Assembly (NCBI RefSeq): GCF_002585305.1
Contig: NZ_NUNF01000069.1
Span: 16,786 to 52,647 of the forward strand
Direction: 5' to 3'
From: Bacillus sp. AFS037270
Lineage (GTDB): Bacteria > Bacillota > Bacilli > Bacillales_B > DSM-18226
DNA length: 35,862 bases
The position numbers and the translations under genes were made by a program. Positions within the stretch are counted from its first letter, which is position 1. Every line of letters starts with the position of its first letter. Under the pieces are notes generated by a model. That model did no database searches, was not told the origin of the DNA, and worked only from the letters and a program-made list of their open reading frames with translations. Below, piece by piece: positions 7,790-17,133 of the stretch.

Positions 7790-8997
7790 GGCACGAGCAT
7801 GATCACTATCTATCCCAAACAGCCAAAGAACTGCAGCCTTCCGGGATTAGAAAGTTTTTCGACCTTGCCGCAAGCATGGAAGGGGTTATTTCACTAGGTG
7901 TCGGTGAACCAGACTTCACCACCCCATGGAGCATTCGCGAAGCGACCATTTTATCACTCGAGGAAGGCTATACCTCTTACACAGCAAATGCAGGTCTACT
8001 CGAATTACGGGAAGAAATCACGAACTATTTAGTCACAAGGTTCGGCGTAGCATATAATCCTAAAAACCAAGTAATCGTAACGATTGGAGCTAGCCAGGGT
8101 ATCGACCTTGCCTTTCGCGCTATTTTAAACCAAGGCGATGAGGTCTTAATTGTCGAACCTGCCTTTGTCTCCTACGGACCATTAGTGGCGATTGCCGGGG
8201 GGAAACCTGTTCCTGTTTCCACCTCTCCGGAAAACGGCTTTAAGGTAACACCGGAACAAATCGAAGCAGCGATTACCCCAAACACAAAAGCCATATTACT
8301 ATGCTCGCCAAACAATCCGACTGGCAGTATGTTAACGAAAAATGAGCTGATTGAAATTGCCGACATTATCAAGAAGCACGACTTACTTGTGGTCTCAGAT
8401 GAAATTTATGCCGAGCTTTCCTATGATGAAGAATTTTGTAGTGTTGCCTCGATCGAAGGCATGTATGAGCGGACAATTCTAATCAACGGTTTTTCCAAAG
8501 GGTTTGCGATGACGGGCTGGAGACTAGGTTTCCTCGCCGGACCCGTCGAGTTTGTGGAGGTAATGTTAAAAATCCACCAATATACCACCATGTGCGCACC
8601 GCATATGCTTCAACACGGCGCGATTGAGGCCCTACGCAATACGTACGATGAAGTGATCTCGATGAGGAACAGCTATCGCCGGAGACGGAATTATATGGTG
8701 CAGACCCTGAACAAGATGGGTCTCGATTGCCACAATCCCGGCGGCGCCTTTTATGTATTTCCATCGATTCGCTCAACCGGCTTAAGCTCTGAACAATTTG
8801 CAGAGGAACTGTTAATGCAGGAAAAAGTCGCCGTTGTACCGGGTCATGTTTTTGGCGAAAGCGGTGAAGGTTACATCCGCTGCAGTTATGCCGCTTCCAT
8901 GGAACATCTCCAGGAAGCACTCAAACGAATTCAGCGTTTTATTGAGTCAAAAGGTGTATATGCAAAAGCAGAAGCAAAAAAAGTAGAGGTAGAATAA
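7786..8997 (+). CDS. alaT: Class I aminotransferase, alanine transaminase AlaT (YugH)-like
   Basis: A 403-residue PLP enzyme of fold type I, cytoplasmic. Seen: GVGEPDFTTPWSIREA at the N-terminus, the CSPNNPTG segment, SDEIYAELSYD (PLP-binding Asp and Tyr), the Schiff-base lysine in INGFSKGFAMTGWRLGF, and the substrate arginine in the C-terminal GEGYIRCSYA. The length is normal. It overlaps the upstream regulator by four bases. By analogy with B. subtilis alaT it would make alanine from pyruvate and glutamate; related subgroup I enzymes (PatA, aspartate aminotransferases) share these motifs, so the substrate is less certain than the family. Confidence 0.88.
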   Translation: MRHEHDHYLSQTAKELQPSGIRKFFDLAASMEGVISLGVGEPDFTTPWSIREATILSLEEGYTSYTANAGLLELREEITNYLVTRFGVAYNPKNQVIVTIGASQGIDLAFRAILNQGDEVLIVEPAFVSYGPLVAIAGGKPVPVSTSPENGFKVTPEQIEAAITPNTKAILLCSPNNPTGSMLTKNELIEIADIIKKHDLLVVSDEIYAELSYDEEFCSVASIEGMYERTILINGFSKGFAMTGWRLGFLAGPVEFVEVMLKIHQYTTMCAPHMLQHGAIEALRNTYDEVISMRNSYRRRRNYMVQTLNKMGLDCHNPGGAFYVFPSIRSTGLSSEQFAEELLMQEKVAVVPGHVFGESGEGYIRCSYAASMEHLQEALKRIQRFIESKGVYAKAEAKKVEVE

Positions 8998-9000
8998 GCA

Positions 9001-9032
9001 AAAGCCCGATTCCAAAAGAATCGGGCTTTTTT
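9001..9032. terminator. Bidirectional terminator after alaT
   Basis: AAAGCCCGATTC (9001-9012) pairs perfectly with 9018-9029 around a five-base loop, followed by T on the plus strand and preceded by A for the minus strand. It serves both alaT and the convergent acetyltransferase. Confidence 0.92.
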
Positions 9033-9033
9033 C

Positions 9034-9489
9034 CTATAGTTCCAATGTCATAAAAACACTATTGGGGTCTTCCGTATAATCTGCAAACGGCTCACAAAAT
9101 CGAAAGCCAAAATTAGCATACAATTTTCTGGCCGGCTCAAAAGCAGCCATTGATCCTGTTTCCAGACTTAAGTTCTGATAGCCGCGCTGCTTCGCTTCAT
9201 CAATAATATGCTGAAGCATCCGTCTCGCAACACCCTTTCTCAAATGCTGCGACGACGTCCGCATCGATTTGACCTCACCATGCTGGTTATCCAATTCTTT
9301 CAGTGCGCCGCATCCAAGTAACTCCTTACCTTCCCATGCACTCCAAAAGGTAACCTCTGGTCTTCGCAGCTTTTCAAGACCTAGGGCGTGAATACTCTCA
9401 GGCGGTGAATTCAATGTCATACTATGTAGATGCTCTCTAATCAAATTTGCGACTTCAGGCCCCGTTAAATCATCTATTTTTATTAACAT
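9034..9489 (-). CDS. GNAT-family N-acetyltransferase
   Basis: A 151-residue acetyl-CoA-dependent acetyltransferase. The core GNAT signature is seen in the acetyl-CoA loop (SSQHLRKGVARRMLQHIIDE), followed by GYQNLSLETGS and the C-terminal YANFGFRFCEPFADY. This resembles the YsnE-like group of small GNAT enzymes in Bacillus, but no substrate can be assigned. GGTGG precedes ATG. It lies 45 bases downstream of galE on the same strand and may be cotranscribed; there is no obvious terminator between them. Confidence 0.85.
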   Translation of the reverse strand: MLIKIDDLTGPEVANLIREHLHSMTLNSPPESIHALGLEKLRRPEVTFWSAWEGKELLGCGALKELDNQHGEVKSMRTSSQHLRKGVARRMLQHIIDEAKQRGYQNLSLETGSMAAFEPARKLYANFGFRFCEPFADYTEDPNSVFMTLEL

Positions 9490-9534
9490 AAAACACCACC
9501 CTATCTTGGGTCCGGTCTCTCTCTCTTATCCCTA

Positions 9535-10548
9535 TTAGTCTTCATACCCATTCGGATTATTTTTCTGCCATCTCCAAGAATCCTCACACATTTCCGCAAT
9601 TCCCTTAGAAGCCGTCCAGCCAAGCTCTTTTTTTGCTTTGGATGCGTCAGCGTAACAAACAGCAACATCTCCTGGTCTGCGGTCAACTATCTTATAAGGT
9701 ATATCGACGCCAGAAGCCTTTTCAAAAGCAGCGACAATCTCAAGCACACTATAGCCTGTACCCGTTCCAAGATTATAAGCCTCCACACCTGTTGCAGGAA
9801 GAATTTTTTCAAGCGCCTTTAAATGGCCAATAGCTAAATCGACGACATGAATATAATCGCGGACACCTGTCCCATCGACGGTTGGGTAATCACTGCCAAA
9901 CACTTGTAATTGCTTTAACTTGCCGACTGCTACCTGAGTAATGAACGGCATTAAGTTGTTAGGAATTCCGTTCGGGTCTTCGCCGATCCGGCCGCTAACG
10001 TGAGCCCCAATCGGGTTGAAATAGCGTAATAACGCAATACTCCATTCTGGGTCAGACACATACAAGTCTCGTAAAATCTCTTCAATCATCAGCTTAGTCC
10101 GGCCATATGGGTTGGTTGCGCCCAGCGGAAAGTCCTCCGAAATCGGCACCCGCTCCGGCATTCCGTATACAGTTGCTGAGGAACTAAAGACCAGATTTTT
10201 GACACCATACTGCTTCATGACTTCACAGAGAATCAGTGTTCCAGTGATATTATTATGGTAATAGTGAAGTGGGATTGATACCGATTCACCCACCGCCTTT
10301 AAACCTGCAAAGTGAATGACCGCTTCAATTTGATTTTCGGCAAAGACCTTCTCAAGGCCAATCCGATCAAGCAAATCAACCTCATAAAAAGCAAAATCCT
10401 TACCTGAAAGCTCTTTTACTCTTTCTAAGGATTCCGGTTTACTGTTTGAATAGTTATCGACGATGATAATTTCATGTGCGGCATTTAACAGTTCTATACA
10501 TGTATGGCTGCCGATATATCCAGCTCCGCCCGTTACTAACACTGCCAT
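9535..10548 (-). CDS. galE: UDP-glucose 4-epimerase GalE
   Basis: A 337-residue extended short-chain dehydrogenase that interconverts UDP-glucose and UDP-galactose with bound NAD. Seen: the Rossmann motif [12 protein letters not shown] at the N-terminus, the catalytic serine in [10 protein letters not shown], the YxxxK pair in [21 protein letters not shown], and [10 protein letters not shown] near the C-terminus. The length is normal. It supplies UDP-galactose for cell-wall or exopolysaccharide and joins the Leloir pathway. No other gal gene is nearby. Confidence 0.95.
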   Translation of the reverse strand: MAVLVTGGAGYIGSHTCIELLNAAHEIIIVDNYSNSKPESLERVKELSGKDFAFYEVDLLDRIGLEKVFAENQIEAVIHFAGLKAVGESVSIPLHYYHNNITGTLILCEVMKQYGVKNLVFSSSATVYGMPERVPISEDFPLGATNPYGRTKLMIEEILRDLYVSDPEWSIALLRYFNPIGAHVSGRIGEDPNGIPNNLMPFITQVAVGKLKQLQVFGSDYPTVDGTGVRDYIHVVDLAIGHLKALEKILPATGVEAYNLGTGTGYSVLEIVAAFEKASGVDIPYKIVDRRPGDVAVCYADASKAKKELGWTASKGIAEMCEDSWRWQKNNPNGYED

Positions 10549-10651
10549 ATGATCTCTCCTTTGTTTCGGCTTTCTAAAACTTTCTAATTATATATCCTCT
10601 TGCAATCTTAATCTATAATACCAAAAATTTTGTCAAATAAATACAATAACC

Positions 10652-10676
10652 AAAAAAATAGGGGCACCTATGCCCC
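10652..10676 (-). terminator. Terminator after the serine hydrolase gene
   Basis: GGGGCA (10661-10666) pairs with TGCCCC (10671-10676); on the minus strand the hairpin is followed by TATTTTTTT. It lies 67 bases past the stop codon of the minus-strand hydrolase gene. Confidence 0.8.
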
Positions 10677-10742
10677 ATTAACTTAAATATTAAAACTATT
10701 TTTCCCGCTCCGGCAATTCATCAATCAATGCAGCTAATCGTT

Positions 10743-11759
10743 TTAGTGAATGATATTCTTTATATCGCTTGAAAGCTGATGAATATTGATGTTCTTATCA
10801 CGAACATTCAGCAAAATCGCCATGATGGTATGATCCTTAAAAAATACATGCAGCGTTTCCCAGCCGCCAACTACGCCCCTGCTATAAACCTGATTGCCGT
10901 AAATGTAGACACCCTCTCCATACTTTGATCGGGATCCAGGTGTCAGCATTTCCTGTAAACTCCGTTTAGAAAGCAGCTTCCCGCTTAGTAATGCCTCATC
11001 AAACAAGCATAGATCAAGAGCCGTGGAATAGATATCCCCACAACCGAATAGCTTGGACAAATTCAGTATATTGACTGGCAGCGCATAATTCCCCGTCTTT
11101 ATATAACCTTTCGAATTATAGGGCACTGGCCTGTTTTGCGTCATAAATCCGGAATGCTGCATAGAAGCTTTGTCTAAGATATTCTTTTGTATATAGCTAT
11201 GTAATGATTCTCCTGATGCTTTTTCAACGACTAGTCCTAACACGAAATAATTGATATCATTGTAATCCCACTTCTTACCGGCAGGAAATTTAACGCTAAT
11301 CCCTTTCAGCATATCTTTTGATTTTCCATGGAAGAATAGATTCTCTTCTATTCCCGACGTATGGTTTAATAAATGGATTAGTTTAATACGGCTGCCATTT
11401 GGGAAGTTAGGAATAAACGTTGATATGGAATCCTCCGTGCTCAGCTTTCCCTTTTCCTGAAGCTGCAAAATACAGGCTGCTACAATCACCTTAGTGACGG
11501 ATCCAATGGGAAAAGTAGTAGAAGGCAGGTTCACTCTCCCAGTTGCTCGATTGGCTAAACCAATTCCCTCGTTAAAAATCACCTTATTTTTCTTCACTAC
11601 AGCAATGCTCCCATTGACATGTTTGGAAAGCAGATAAGCTTGAATCTTTTCCTGAACTTTTTGGGTCTTGGCACCAGTATTCCTTACACCAATTTTTGAG
11701 CTCACGGAACAGCTTTGAGCGATTAAGAAAAGGGTTATGACAAGATATTTGAATTTCAT
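10743..11759 (-). CDS. Exported serine hydrolase, beta-lactamase/PBP class C fold
   Basis: A 338-residue protein with an N-terminal export signal (MKFKYLVITLFLIAQSCS) and a beta-lactamase/transpeptidase-like domain. The nucleophile motif SxxK is present (PIGSVTKVI); the second motif reads YND in KKWDYNDINYF rather than the usual YSN; and the third motif is unclear (GVVGGWETLH). The cysteine in AQSC might be lipidated, but the lipobox is imperfect. Such proteins include D-aminopeptidases, esterases and FmtA/Flp-like penicillin-recognising proteins. I cannot choose among these. It is a single gene, divergent from the membrane protein pair at 12022. Confidence 0.8.
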   Translation of the reverse strand: MKFKYLVITLFLIAQSCSVSSKIGVRNTGAKTQKVQEKIQAYLLSKHVNGSIAVVKKNKVIFNEGIGLANRATGRVNLPSTTFPIGSVTKVIVAACILQLQEKGKLSTEDSISTFIPNFPNGSRIKLIHLLNHTSGIEENLFFHGKSKDMLKGISVKFPAGKKWDYNDINYFVLGLVVEKASGESLHSYIQKNILDKASMQHSGFMTQNRPVPYNSKGYIKTGNYALPVNILNLSKLFGCGDIYSTALDLCLFDEALLSGKLLSKRSLQEMLTPGSRSKYGEGVYIYGNQVYSRGVVGGWETLHVFFKDHTIMAILLNVRDKNINIHQLSSDIKNIIH

Positions 11760-11915
11760 GTGATCACATCTTCCCTTAAGTGTCCATGTGATTATTATGC
11801 ATGAAAAGATGAATAAATAACAAAAATATGTGGAGAAGCCTTATCCTTAAAGAAAACGCTGGAATTCCAAAGAAACTAGAAACTAGCAAAGTAGAAGAAA
11901 ACAAATAAAACAAGT

Positions 11916-11952
11916 GGCAGCTATCCTTTTAACGGAAAGCTGTCTTCTTTTA
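11916..11952 (+). terminator. Orphan terminator-like hairpin
   Basis: GGCAGCT and TCC (11916-11926) pair with GGA and AGCTGTC (11934-11944) with one mismatch, followed by TTCTTTTA. No plus-strand gene lies upstream, only a 26-codon open frame at 11828-11908 without a ribosome binding site that may be the tail of a lost gene. It could also be a leader attenuator for the gene at 12022. Confidence 0.5.
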
Positions 11953-12021
11953 TAATTTATGCAAATGATTATAAATTTGTGGGACATAATAAATGAAAAT
12001 GTCGGATAAAGGGGAGGCAGC

Positions 12022-12492
12022 ATGTCTTTTACCATTTATTCAACCATTAGTTTAATTGCCATCATTTATTGCACGGTTAGGCCCAAAATATTGAATACGC
12101 TAGAACTGACGATGATTTTCCTTGTAGTTATGTACTTAGACAGCAATGTCATGGATTTAGTCATGTTAAATCTAGACAGAATTGTTTTAGGAAAAACAAG
12201 TTCGGACCGCTTCACCTTTTACCTTTCGTTTATCGTGTTATATCCGTTAATTATTGCCTGCAGTTTAGACCATCTCAGGAAAGTTCAAGCGAAGCTGACA
12301 AAAGTTCTAATGATTCTCTTCGCTGTTTTTTCAATCGTCGGACTAGAAAGTGGCTTAAAGTATTTAAAAGTGCTCACCTATAAAAACTGGAACTGGTCGT
12401 TTGATTTAATTCAATGGCTCTGTATCTATATGATTACCTACTTCCTTCATTATCAGTTCCGCAAATTAGTCCTGAAGGAGTTGAATCACTAA
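12022..12492 (+). CDS. CBO0543-like membrane protein
   Basis: A 156-residue protein with about five hydrophobic helices, no signal peptide and no enzymatic motif. It resembles the uncharacterised CBO0543 family of Firmicutes. Near the C-terminus it has ESGLKYLKVLTYKNWNW, and the pattern E...K....K.WNW recurs in the next gene and in the protein at 26078. GGGGAGG precedes ATG. Its stop codon overlaps the next start (TAATG), so the two are translationally coupled. No function is known; membrane location is inferred from hydrophobicity. Confidence 0.7.
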   Translation: MSFTIYSTISLIAIIYCTVRPKILNTLELTMIFLVVMYLDSNVMDLVMLNLDRIVLGKTSSDRFTFYLSFIVLYPLIIACSLDHLRKVQAKLTKVLMILFAVFSIVGLESGLKYLKVLTYKNWNWSFDLIQWLCIYMITYFLHYQFRKLVLKELNH

Positions 12493-13007
12493 TGTTATTA
12501 CTACCGGAAAAATTCGACCAAAATGAATGGTTTATTATCATTTCTTTTCTCCTTACTTATCTCATGATTTTAAAACTTCCTAAGAGATTTCCTTTAACGA
12601 TTACATTGCTAATTCTTTTTTTTGGGATGGCATATGTTCAGGTGACTGACCACGTGTTAGCGGGGATCAGTTATAATTTGTATGATATCAATGACTATGG
12701 AAAATATGAGTGGTTTGATTGGATTGGCTGGTTCATTTACCCGCCGTTTGGGTATTTTTTTGTTTATTTCTTAGATAAGTGGGCCATTCGCGGTCTGCGA
12801 ATATTTTGGTACATACTCGTCTGGTCATTCATTGCCATGATCGTAGAATGGATTAGTCTGAAATTTAATATGTTCAAATATTATAATTGGAATTTCTTCT
12901 ACTCTTACCCCGTTTATTTACTCACCTTATGCATTTATCTATTGTTTTACCTATATATAAATAGTGCCTTTAAAAAATTAAAATCGTTACGGAAGCCGGT
13001 TAACTGA
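12492..13007 (+). CDS. CBO0543-like membrane protein, second copy
   Basis: A 171-residue protein with five hydrophobic helices, related in layout to its upstream partner. It carries EWISLKFNMFKYYNWNF, the same glutamate-lysine-WNW/F pattern. ATG at 12492 is preferred because AAGGAG lies at 12475-12480 and it forms a TAATG overlap with the previous gene; an upstream in-frame ATG (12414) lies within that gene. The pair may form a heteromer, which is only a guess from coupling and similarity. No catalytic or transport motif is visible. Confidence 0.7.
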   Translation: MLLLPEKFDQNEWFIIISFLLTYLMILKLPKRFPLTITLLILFFGMAYVQVTDHVLAGISYNLYDINDYGKYEWFDWIGWFIYPPFGYFFVYFLDKWAIRGLRIFWYILVWSFIAMIVEWISLKFNMFKYYNWNFFYSYPVYLLTLCIYLLFYLYINSAFKKLKSLRKPVN

Positions 13008-13046
13008 CTAAACCAGCCTATAATTTGGTTACTTTTTGGTAAGACG

Positions 13047-13075
13047 TTGAGGTACAAAAAAAACACGAGTATAAT
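13047..13075 (+). promoter_or_regulatory. Sigma-A promoter of the EamA transporter gene
   Basis: TTGAGG (13047-13052) and TATAAT (13070-13075) with a 17-bp spacer; AGGAGG and ATG follow about 40 bases later. Confidence 0.75.
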
Positions 13076-13116
13076 AAGGAGTTGTTTGAACTAGTTAATC
13101 ATTATAGGAGGAATAA

Positions 13117-14022
13117 ATGAAACAGGAAGGTTCACGATCGATTGCCCTGCCGCTGACGATTTCGATTATTGCAATTTCGTTTTCGGCTATTTTTGTGAAG
13201 TGGTCAGACGCGCCGGCCTCTATTCTCAGTATGTACCGGATGTGGTTTGCTAGTATCTTAATGCTGCCAATCGTATGGAAAAAGCGTCATGAATTTAATA
13301 AAATCGTTAAAAAAGATTGGTATTTTCTATTTTTTTCCGGCCTCTTTTTGGCGTTTCACTTTGTTCTCTGGTTTGGTTCATTAAAATTAACGACGGTCGC
13401 AAGTTCCACTATTATTCTGGCATTGCAGCCGATTGTTTCTTTAGTTGGTGGATTCTTTTTATATAAGGAACGCACCACCCTGTCAGCCTTGCTGACAATG
13501 GGCATTGCCATCATTGGCGCGATGATGATTGGCTGGGGTGACTTTGGTCTGAGTAAAGGAGCAATCATGGGGGATGTTCTCTCCTTTTTTAGTGTGATCT
13601 CTGTTGTCGGTTACCTATTAATTGGTCAGACGACTGTGAAAAAGGTTTCTCATTGGCTATATAGCTTTTGCGTCTTTTTCTCCGCGGCGATTGTGCTTAC
13701 TATTTATAATCTTTCAGCTGGAGTTGAGGTTATCGGCTACCCGGCAAAGGAATGGGGCATTTTTCTATTGCTCGCAACAGTTCCAACCGTCAGCCATGTC
13801 ATTAATAACTGGCTATTAAACTATGTAAATGCGACTACGATTTCGATGAGTATCTTAGGAGAACCCGTTGGGGCTACGATATTAGCGTTTTTCTTGTTGC
13901 ACGAACATCTAGCAGGCTGGCAAATCGTCGGCGGACTGCTCGTGCTGGCTGGGGTCTTTTTCTTTTTAACACAGAAGCAGCAATTGACTGTCCCGGAAGT
14001 GGTAAAGGAAGGAACATACTAA
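13117..14022 (+). CDS. EamA/DMT-family transporter
   Basis: A 301-residue drug/metabolite transporter with ten hydrophobic segments arranged as two EamA repeats (about residues 10-145 and 150-287). Typical features are FSAIFVKWSDAPASILSMYR in helix 1-2, the end of repeat 1 (IVSLVGGFFLYKERTT) and of repeat 2 (LGEPVGATILAFFLLHEHL). These proteins export amino acids or other metabolites; the substrate cannot be read. It has its own promoter and ATAGGAGG ribosome binding site and is followed by a minimal repeat copy and a terminator. Confidence 0.85.
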   Translation: MKQEGSRSIALPLTISIIAISFSAIFVKWSDAPASILSMYRMWFASILMLPIVWKKRHEFNKIVKKDWYFLFFSGLFLAFHFVLWFGSLKLTTVASSTIILALQPIVSLVGGFFLYKERTTLSALLTMGIAIIGAMMIGWGDFGLSKGAIMGDVLSFFSVISVVGYLLIGQTTVKKVSHWLYSFCVFFSAAIVLTIYNLSAGVEVIGYPAKEWGIFLLLATVPTVSHVINNWLLNYVNATTISMSILGEPVGATILAFFLLHEHLAGWQIVGGLLVLAGVFFFLTQKQQLTVPEVVKEGTY

Positions 14023-14077
14023 GAAAAGCGCTGGAGCTAGACAATTCTCAACGTTAAATACTTTTATACTTTCTCAT
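14023..14077 (+). repeat. Minimal copy of the dispersed repeat
   Basis: AGAAAAGCGCTGGAGCTAGAC joins the two ends of the repeat directly without the internal part; the following ACAATTCT and ACTTTTATACTTTCT are shared with the copy at 7017. Confidence 0.7.
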
Positions 14078-14105
14078 AAAAAGGACGCTTAGGTGCGTCC
14101 TTTTT
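14078..14105 (+). terminator. Terminator after the EamA transporter gene
   Basis: AAAAAGGACGC (14078-14088) pairs with GCGTCCTTTTT (14095-14105) around a six-base loop; the T run is part of the stem end. It can also act on the minus-strand gene that ends at 14131. Confidence 0.88.
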
Positions 14106-14130
14106 AGTATGTCTTTGATTTTTTGTTTTC

Positions 14131-17100
14131 TCACGAAAATAGTGCATGATTCTGGGGATGGATACCTTTTCCAATCTGCCATGCCAATGCTTCTGCTTTT
14201 TTCATGTCGGTGATATCCCTTGCCACACCGATTATATGCTTTACTTCTCCATCCTTATCCAATATAGGGGTCAATATGGTCTTAAATAACTTATAGCTCC
14301 CGTCCTTGACCGTCATGTTAAATTCAAGTTGGTACGGCTGCTTTCTCTCTGCTATCTCATTCATAATGGCTGGAAAATCAGCTTGATCTGCAGGCGCTAA
14401 ATCAGGAACGAACGTCCTGCCCTCATAATAACTAGATGGAAGTCCGAGAATGGTGCTATGGGATGGGGAAGCATAGATGACCCTTCCGGTTGAATCAAAG
14501 ATGGTAATCAAATCAGTCATATTTTCTGCCATTAACCGATACAATTCTCTGCTTTCGCGCAGTGCCTTTTCGGTTTCTTTTAATGGTGTGATGTCAATGC
14601 AAGAAACAATCACCTCGACTACCTTTCCATATCTTTTAATCGGACTTAACGCAGCCAAATAATGAACACCGTTGATTTCCGCTTCATAGGATAAATTCTC
14701 TTCTCCATCCCATGCTCTTTTGTAAATTTTAGCTTTCTCTATTGCGTGTTTCAACGGAATAATTTCATCTAATTGCTTACCTACTATTCTATCCTTTGTT
14801 ATACCCATCTTATATAAAAGACTGCCCTCACACCACGTATGAATAAACCGGCCATCGATTTGTTTAAATTTCAACGTCAATCCCTGCTGACGGCTCAGTG
14901 TATCCTGCAATTCCTGTCTGGCAATACGGTATGATTCCTCTGCCCACATTTGTTGGTTGGCATCCTGTGAAATGCCGAACTCCACGACAAGCTGCTCAAT
15001 CCTGCTCGATGCTTCAATCAACTCTTCAGCAGAATGAGGTTTACTAAAGAAAAAGCCTTGTCCCTCATCACAAAGATGCTGTTGTAAAAAGACTAATTGT
15101 TCCCTTGTTTCAATCCCCTCTGCCACCACTTTTAATTGGAGGTGGTGTGCCATCGAAATAATTGTTTTTACAATTGTGTCGTCATTCGTATTATTTAGTA
15201 GCTCCCTTACAAAGGACTGATCAATCTTTAAGGTATCAACTGGAAACTGTTTTAAATAATTCAATGAACTAAAGCCTGTTCCAAAATCATCAATACTGAT
15301 GAGGACACCAAGCCGCTTTAATTCGTGCAGGGTGGAAATGGTATGTTCAATATCGATCGTCATACTTTCGGTGATTTCAAGCTCTAAATAGTGCGGCTCC
15401 AGCCCTGTTTCGTTTAGTACTTTTTCAACCGTGACAACAATACTACTATGTGAGAACTGACGTGCAGAGAGATTAACTGAGACGACCATTGGTGGCAGCC
15501 CCAATTCCTGCCAGTGCTTATTCTGTTTACACGCTTGCCTTAACACCCATTCTCCAATGGAAATAATTAAGCCTGATTCCTCTGCAATCGGAATAAACTT
15601 TACCGGAGAAACCATCCCCCACTGAGAGTGGTTCCAACGAAGTAATGCTTCAGCACCGATCATTTTTCCTGTTTTCAAATTAACCTTTGGCTGATATTGA
15701 AGAAATAATTCATTTTGTTTAATGGCTTTATGAAGGTCCAATTCCATTGTTAACGGATCAAAACCCCCTTCATACTTGATGCAGGAATAAAAACGATACG
15801 TCTTCTTCCCAGCCTTTTTTGCTTGGTACATCGCAAAATCTGCATACTTAATCAGTGTTTCGACCGTTTCCCCATCCTCCTGGGATAAACTGATACCGAT
15901 GCTCGGAGAAGTAAAAACTTCCGTCGTATTCAACATGAATGGTGTGGACAAGGCTTCGAGGATTTGATTAGCCACAGCATCCGCACGCTCCCGGTCCGCA
16001 TCTTTTAAAATGACGATAAACTCATCTCCGCCCTGTCTAAAGATTAAATCATTTTCTGAAAGGGCTTCCCTTAAACGTTCCGCAACTTTTTTCAAAAGCA
16101 GGTCACCCATGGAATGACCTAATGTATCATTGACAATCTTGAATCGGTCAAGATCGATGAATAATATGGCTATACTTTTAATCATAATCGTCCCGTTTGC
16201 TAGGAGTGACTCTAACATATTTCGATTAGGAAGCCCAGTCAAATAATCATGGTAGGCCAAATGCTCGAACATTTCCTGATTTTTAATAAACTCTGTAATA
16301 TCTTTCGCAACCCCATAGACACCCACGGTTTTCCCATCCACGATAATAGGGATAATGGTTACATTAAGACTAAGAATTTCCCCATGTTTGCACTTCAGGC
16401 GGGTCACAATATTTTGCTTACTTGCGGCACCTTCACCACTTGATAAATGAAACAGCCTCAGAGTTTCATCCAAGTCCTCTTCGTATACAAGTTCCGTAAA
16501 GTTTTTACCTAACAGCTCTTGAGGACTATAACCGGATAATGTCTCACAAGCTTTGTTAGCGCTTGTAAATCTCCCCTCTAAATCTAGCGAATAAACAGCG
16601 TCCGAATGGTAATCAAAAAGTGATTTATAACGCTGTTCACTCATTTTGATTTGCCCTTGAAGATTCTTCTTCTCGGTGATATCACTTCCTACAGTCATCA
16701 GAGCAGGCTGTCCATTAAACATGATATTTGTCCCAACTGAATCTACAAAAATGGTTCTTCCATTTAACGTATTAAATCGATACTCACGGATAGCGACATT
16801 CTCATGTTTAGACAATCTTGTGAGGTTATTAATTAACTCTACAAGGTCTTCATCATGAATAAATTCAAAGATACTTTTTCCGAGCAGGTCCTGCTCATTG
16901 GCAGCACCAAACAGCTTCATGGCGGCATGGTTGGCAAACACAATATGATTTTCTTGAAAAACAAGAATCGCCTTTGGAGATACCTCTACTAAACTACGGT
17001 AGCGGTGCTCACTTTCGATTAATTCCCGCTCTGTTTGTTTCCGCTTGGTTACATCTCGGACAGACACCGTTATATATTTACCTACTATAATCAAAAAAAG

Positions 17101-17133
17101 GATGATGAGTGTAAAAACAAAGATGACTTCCAA
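14131..17133 (-). CDS. Membrane-anchored PAS-PAS-GGDEF-EAL-PAS-PAS protein
   Basis: A 1000-residue c-di-GMP protein. One N-terminal membrane helix (about residues 3-25) is followed by two PAS domains (about 40-155 and 165-290), a GGDEF domain (about 293-455, intact RQGGDEF near 366), an EAL domain (about 470-720, GAEALLRW near 493) and two more PAS domains (about 745-860 and 865-985). The EAL domain keeps NLSARQF, LEITES, IDDFGTG, LKIDQSF, EGIE and the Q of EGQGFFFSKP, so it is likely an active phosphodiesterase. The cyclase inhibitory site is absent (SEND replaces RxxD). The EAL domain is usually C-terminal, so the trailing PAS pair is unusual. The start is TTG with GGGGGGAG just upstream. 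The PAS ligands are unknown. Confidence 0.93.
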   Translation of the reverse strand: MEVIFVFTLIILFLIIVGKYITVSVRDVTKRKQTERELIESEHRYRSLVEVSPKAILVFQENHIVFANHAAMKLFGAANEQDLLGKSIFEFIHDEDLVELINNLTRLSKHENVAIREYRFNTLNGRTIFVDSVGTNIMFNGQPALMTVGSDITEKKNLQGQIKMSEQRYKSLFDYHSDAVYSLDLEGRFTSANKACETLSGYSPQELLGKNFTELVYEEDLDETLRLFHLSSGEGAASKQNIVTRLKCKHGEILSLNVTIIPIIVDGKTVGVYGVAKDITEFIKNQEMFEHLAYHDYLTGLPNRNMLESLLANGTIMIKSIAILFIDLDRFKIVNDTLGHSMGDLLLKKVAERLREALSENDLIFRQGGDEFIVILKDADRERADAVANQILEALSTPFMLNTTEVFTSPSIGISLSQEDGETVETLIKYADFAMYQAKKAGKKTYRFYSCIKYEGGFDPLTMELDLHKAIKQNELFLQYQPKVNLKTGKMIGAEALLRWNHSQWGMVSPVKFIPIAEESGLIISIGEWVLRQACKQNKHWQELGLPPMVVSVNLSARQFSHSSIVVTVEKVLNETGLEPHYLELEITESMTIDIEHTISTLHELKRLGVLISIDDFGTGFSSLNYLKQFPVDTLKIDQSFVRELLNNTNDDTIVKTIISMAHHLQLKVVAEGIETREQLVFLQQHLCDEGQGFFFSKPHSAEELIEASSRIEQLVVEFGISQDANQQMWAEESYRIARQELQDTLSRQQGLTLKFKQIDGRFIHTWCEGSLLYKMGITKDRIVGKQLDEIIPLKHAIEKAKIYKRAWDGEENLSYEAEINGVHYLAALSPIKRYGKVVEVIVSCIDITPLKETEKALRESRELYRLMAENMTDLITIFDSTGRVIYASPSHSTILGLPSSYYEGRTFVPDLAPADQADFPAIMNEIAERKQPYQLEFNMTVKDGSYKLFKTILTPILDKDGEVKHIIGVARDITDMKKAEALAWQIGKGIHPQNHALFS

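Noticed and set aside
10690..10742. A protein-like stretch (KRLAALIDELPEREK) on the minus strand just after the serine hydrolase stop
   Set aside because: Only about 20 codons, no start, and no gene context; probably chance, though it could be a tiny remnant.
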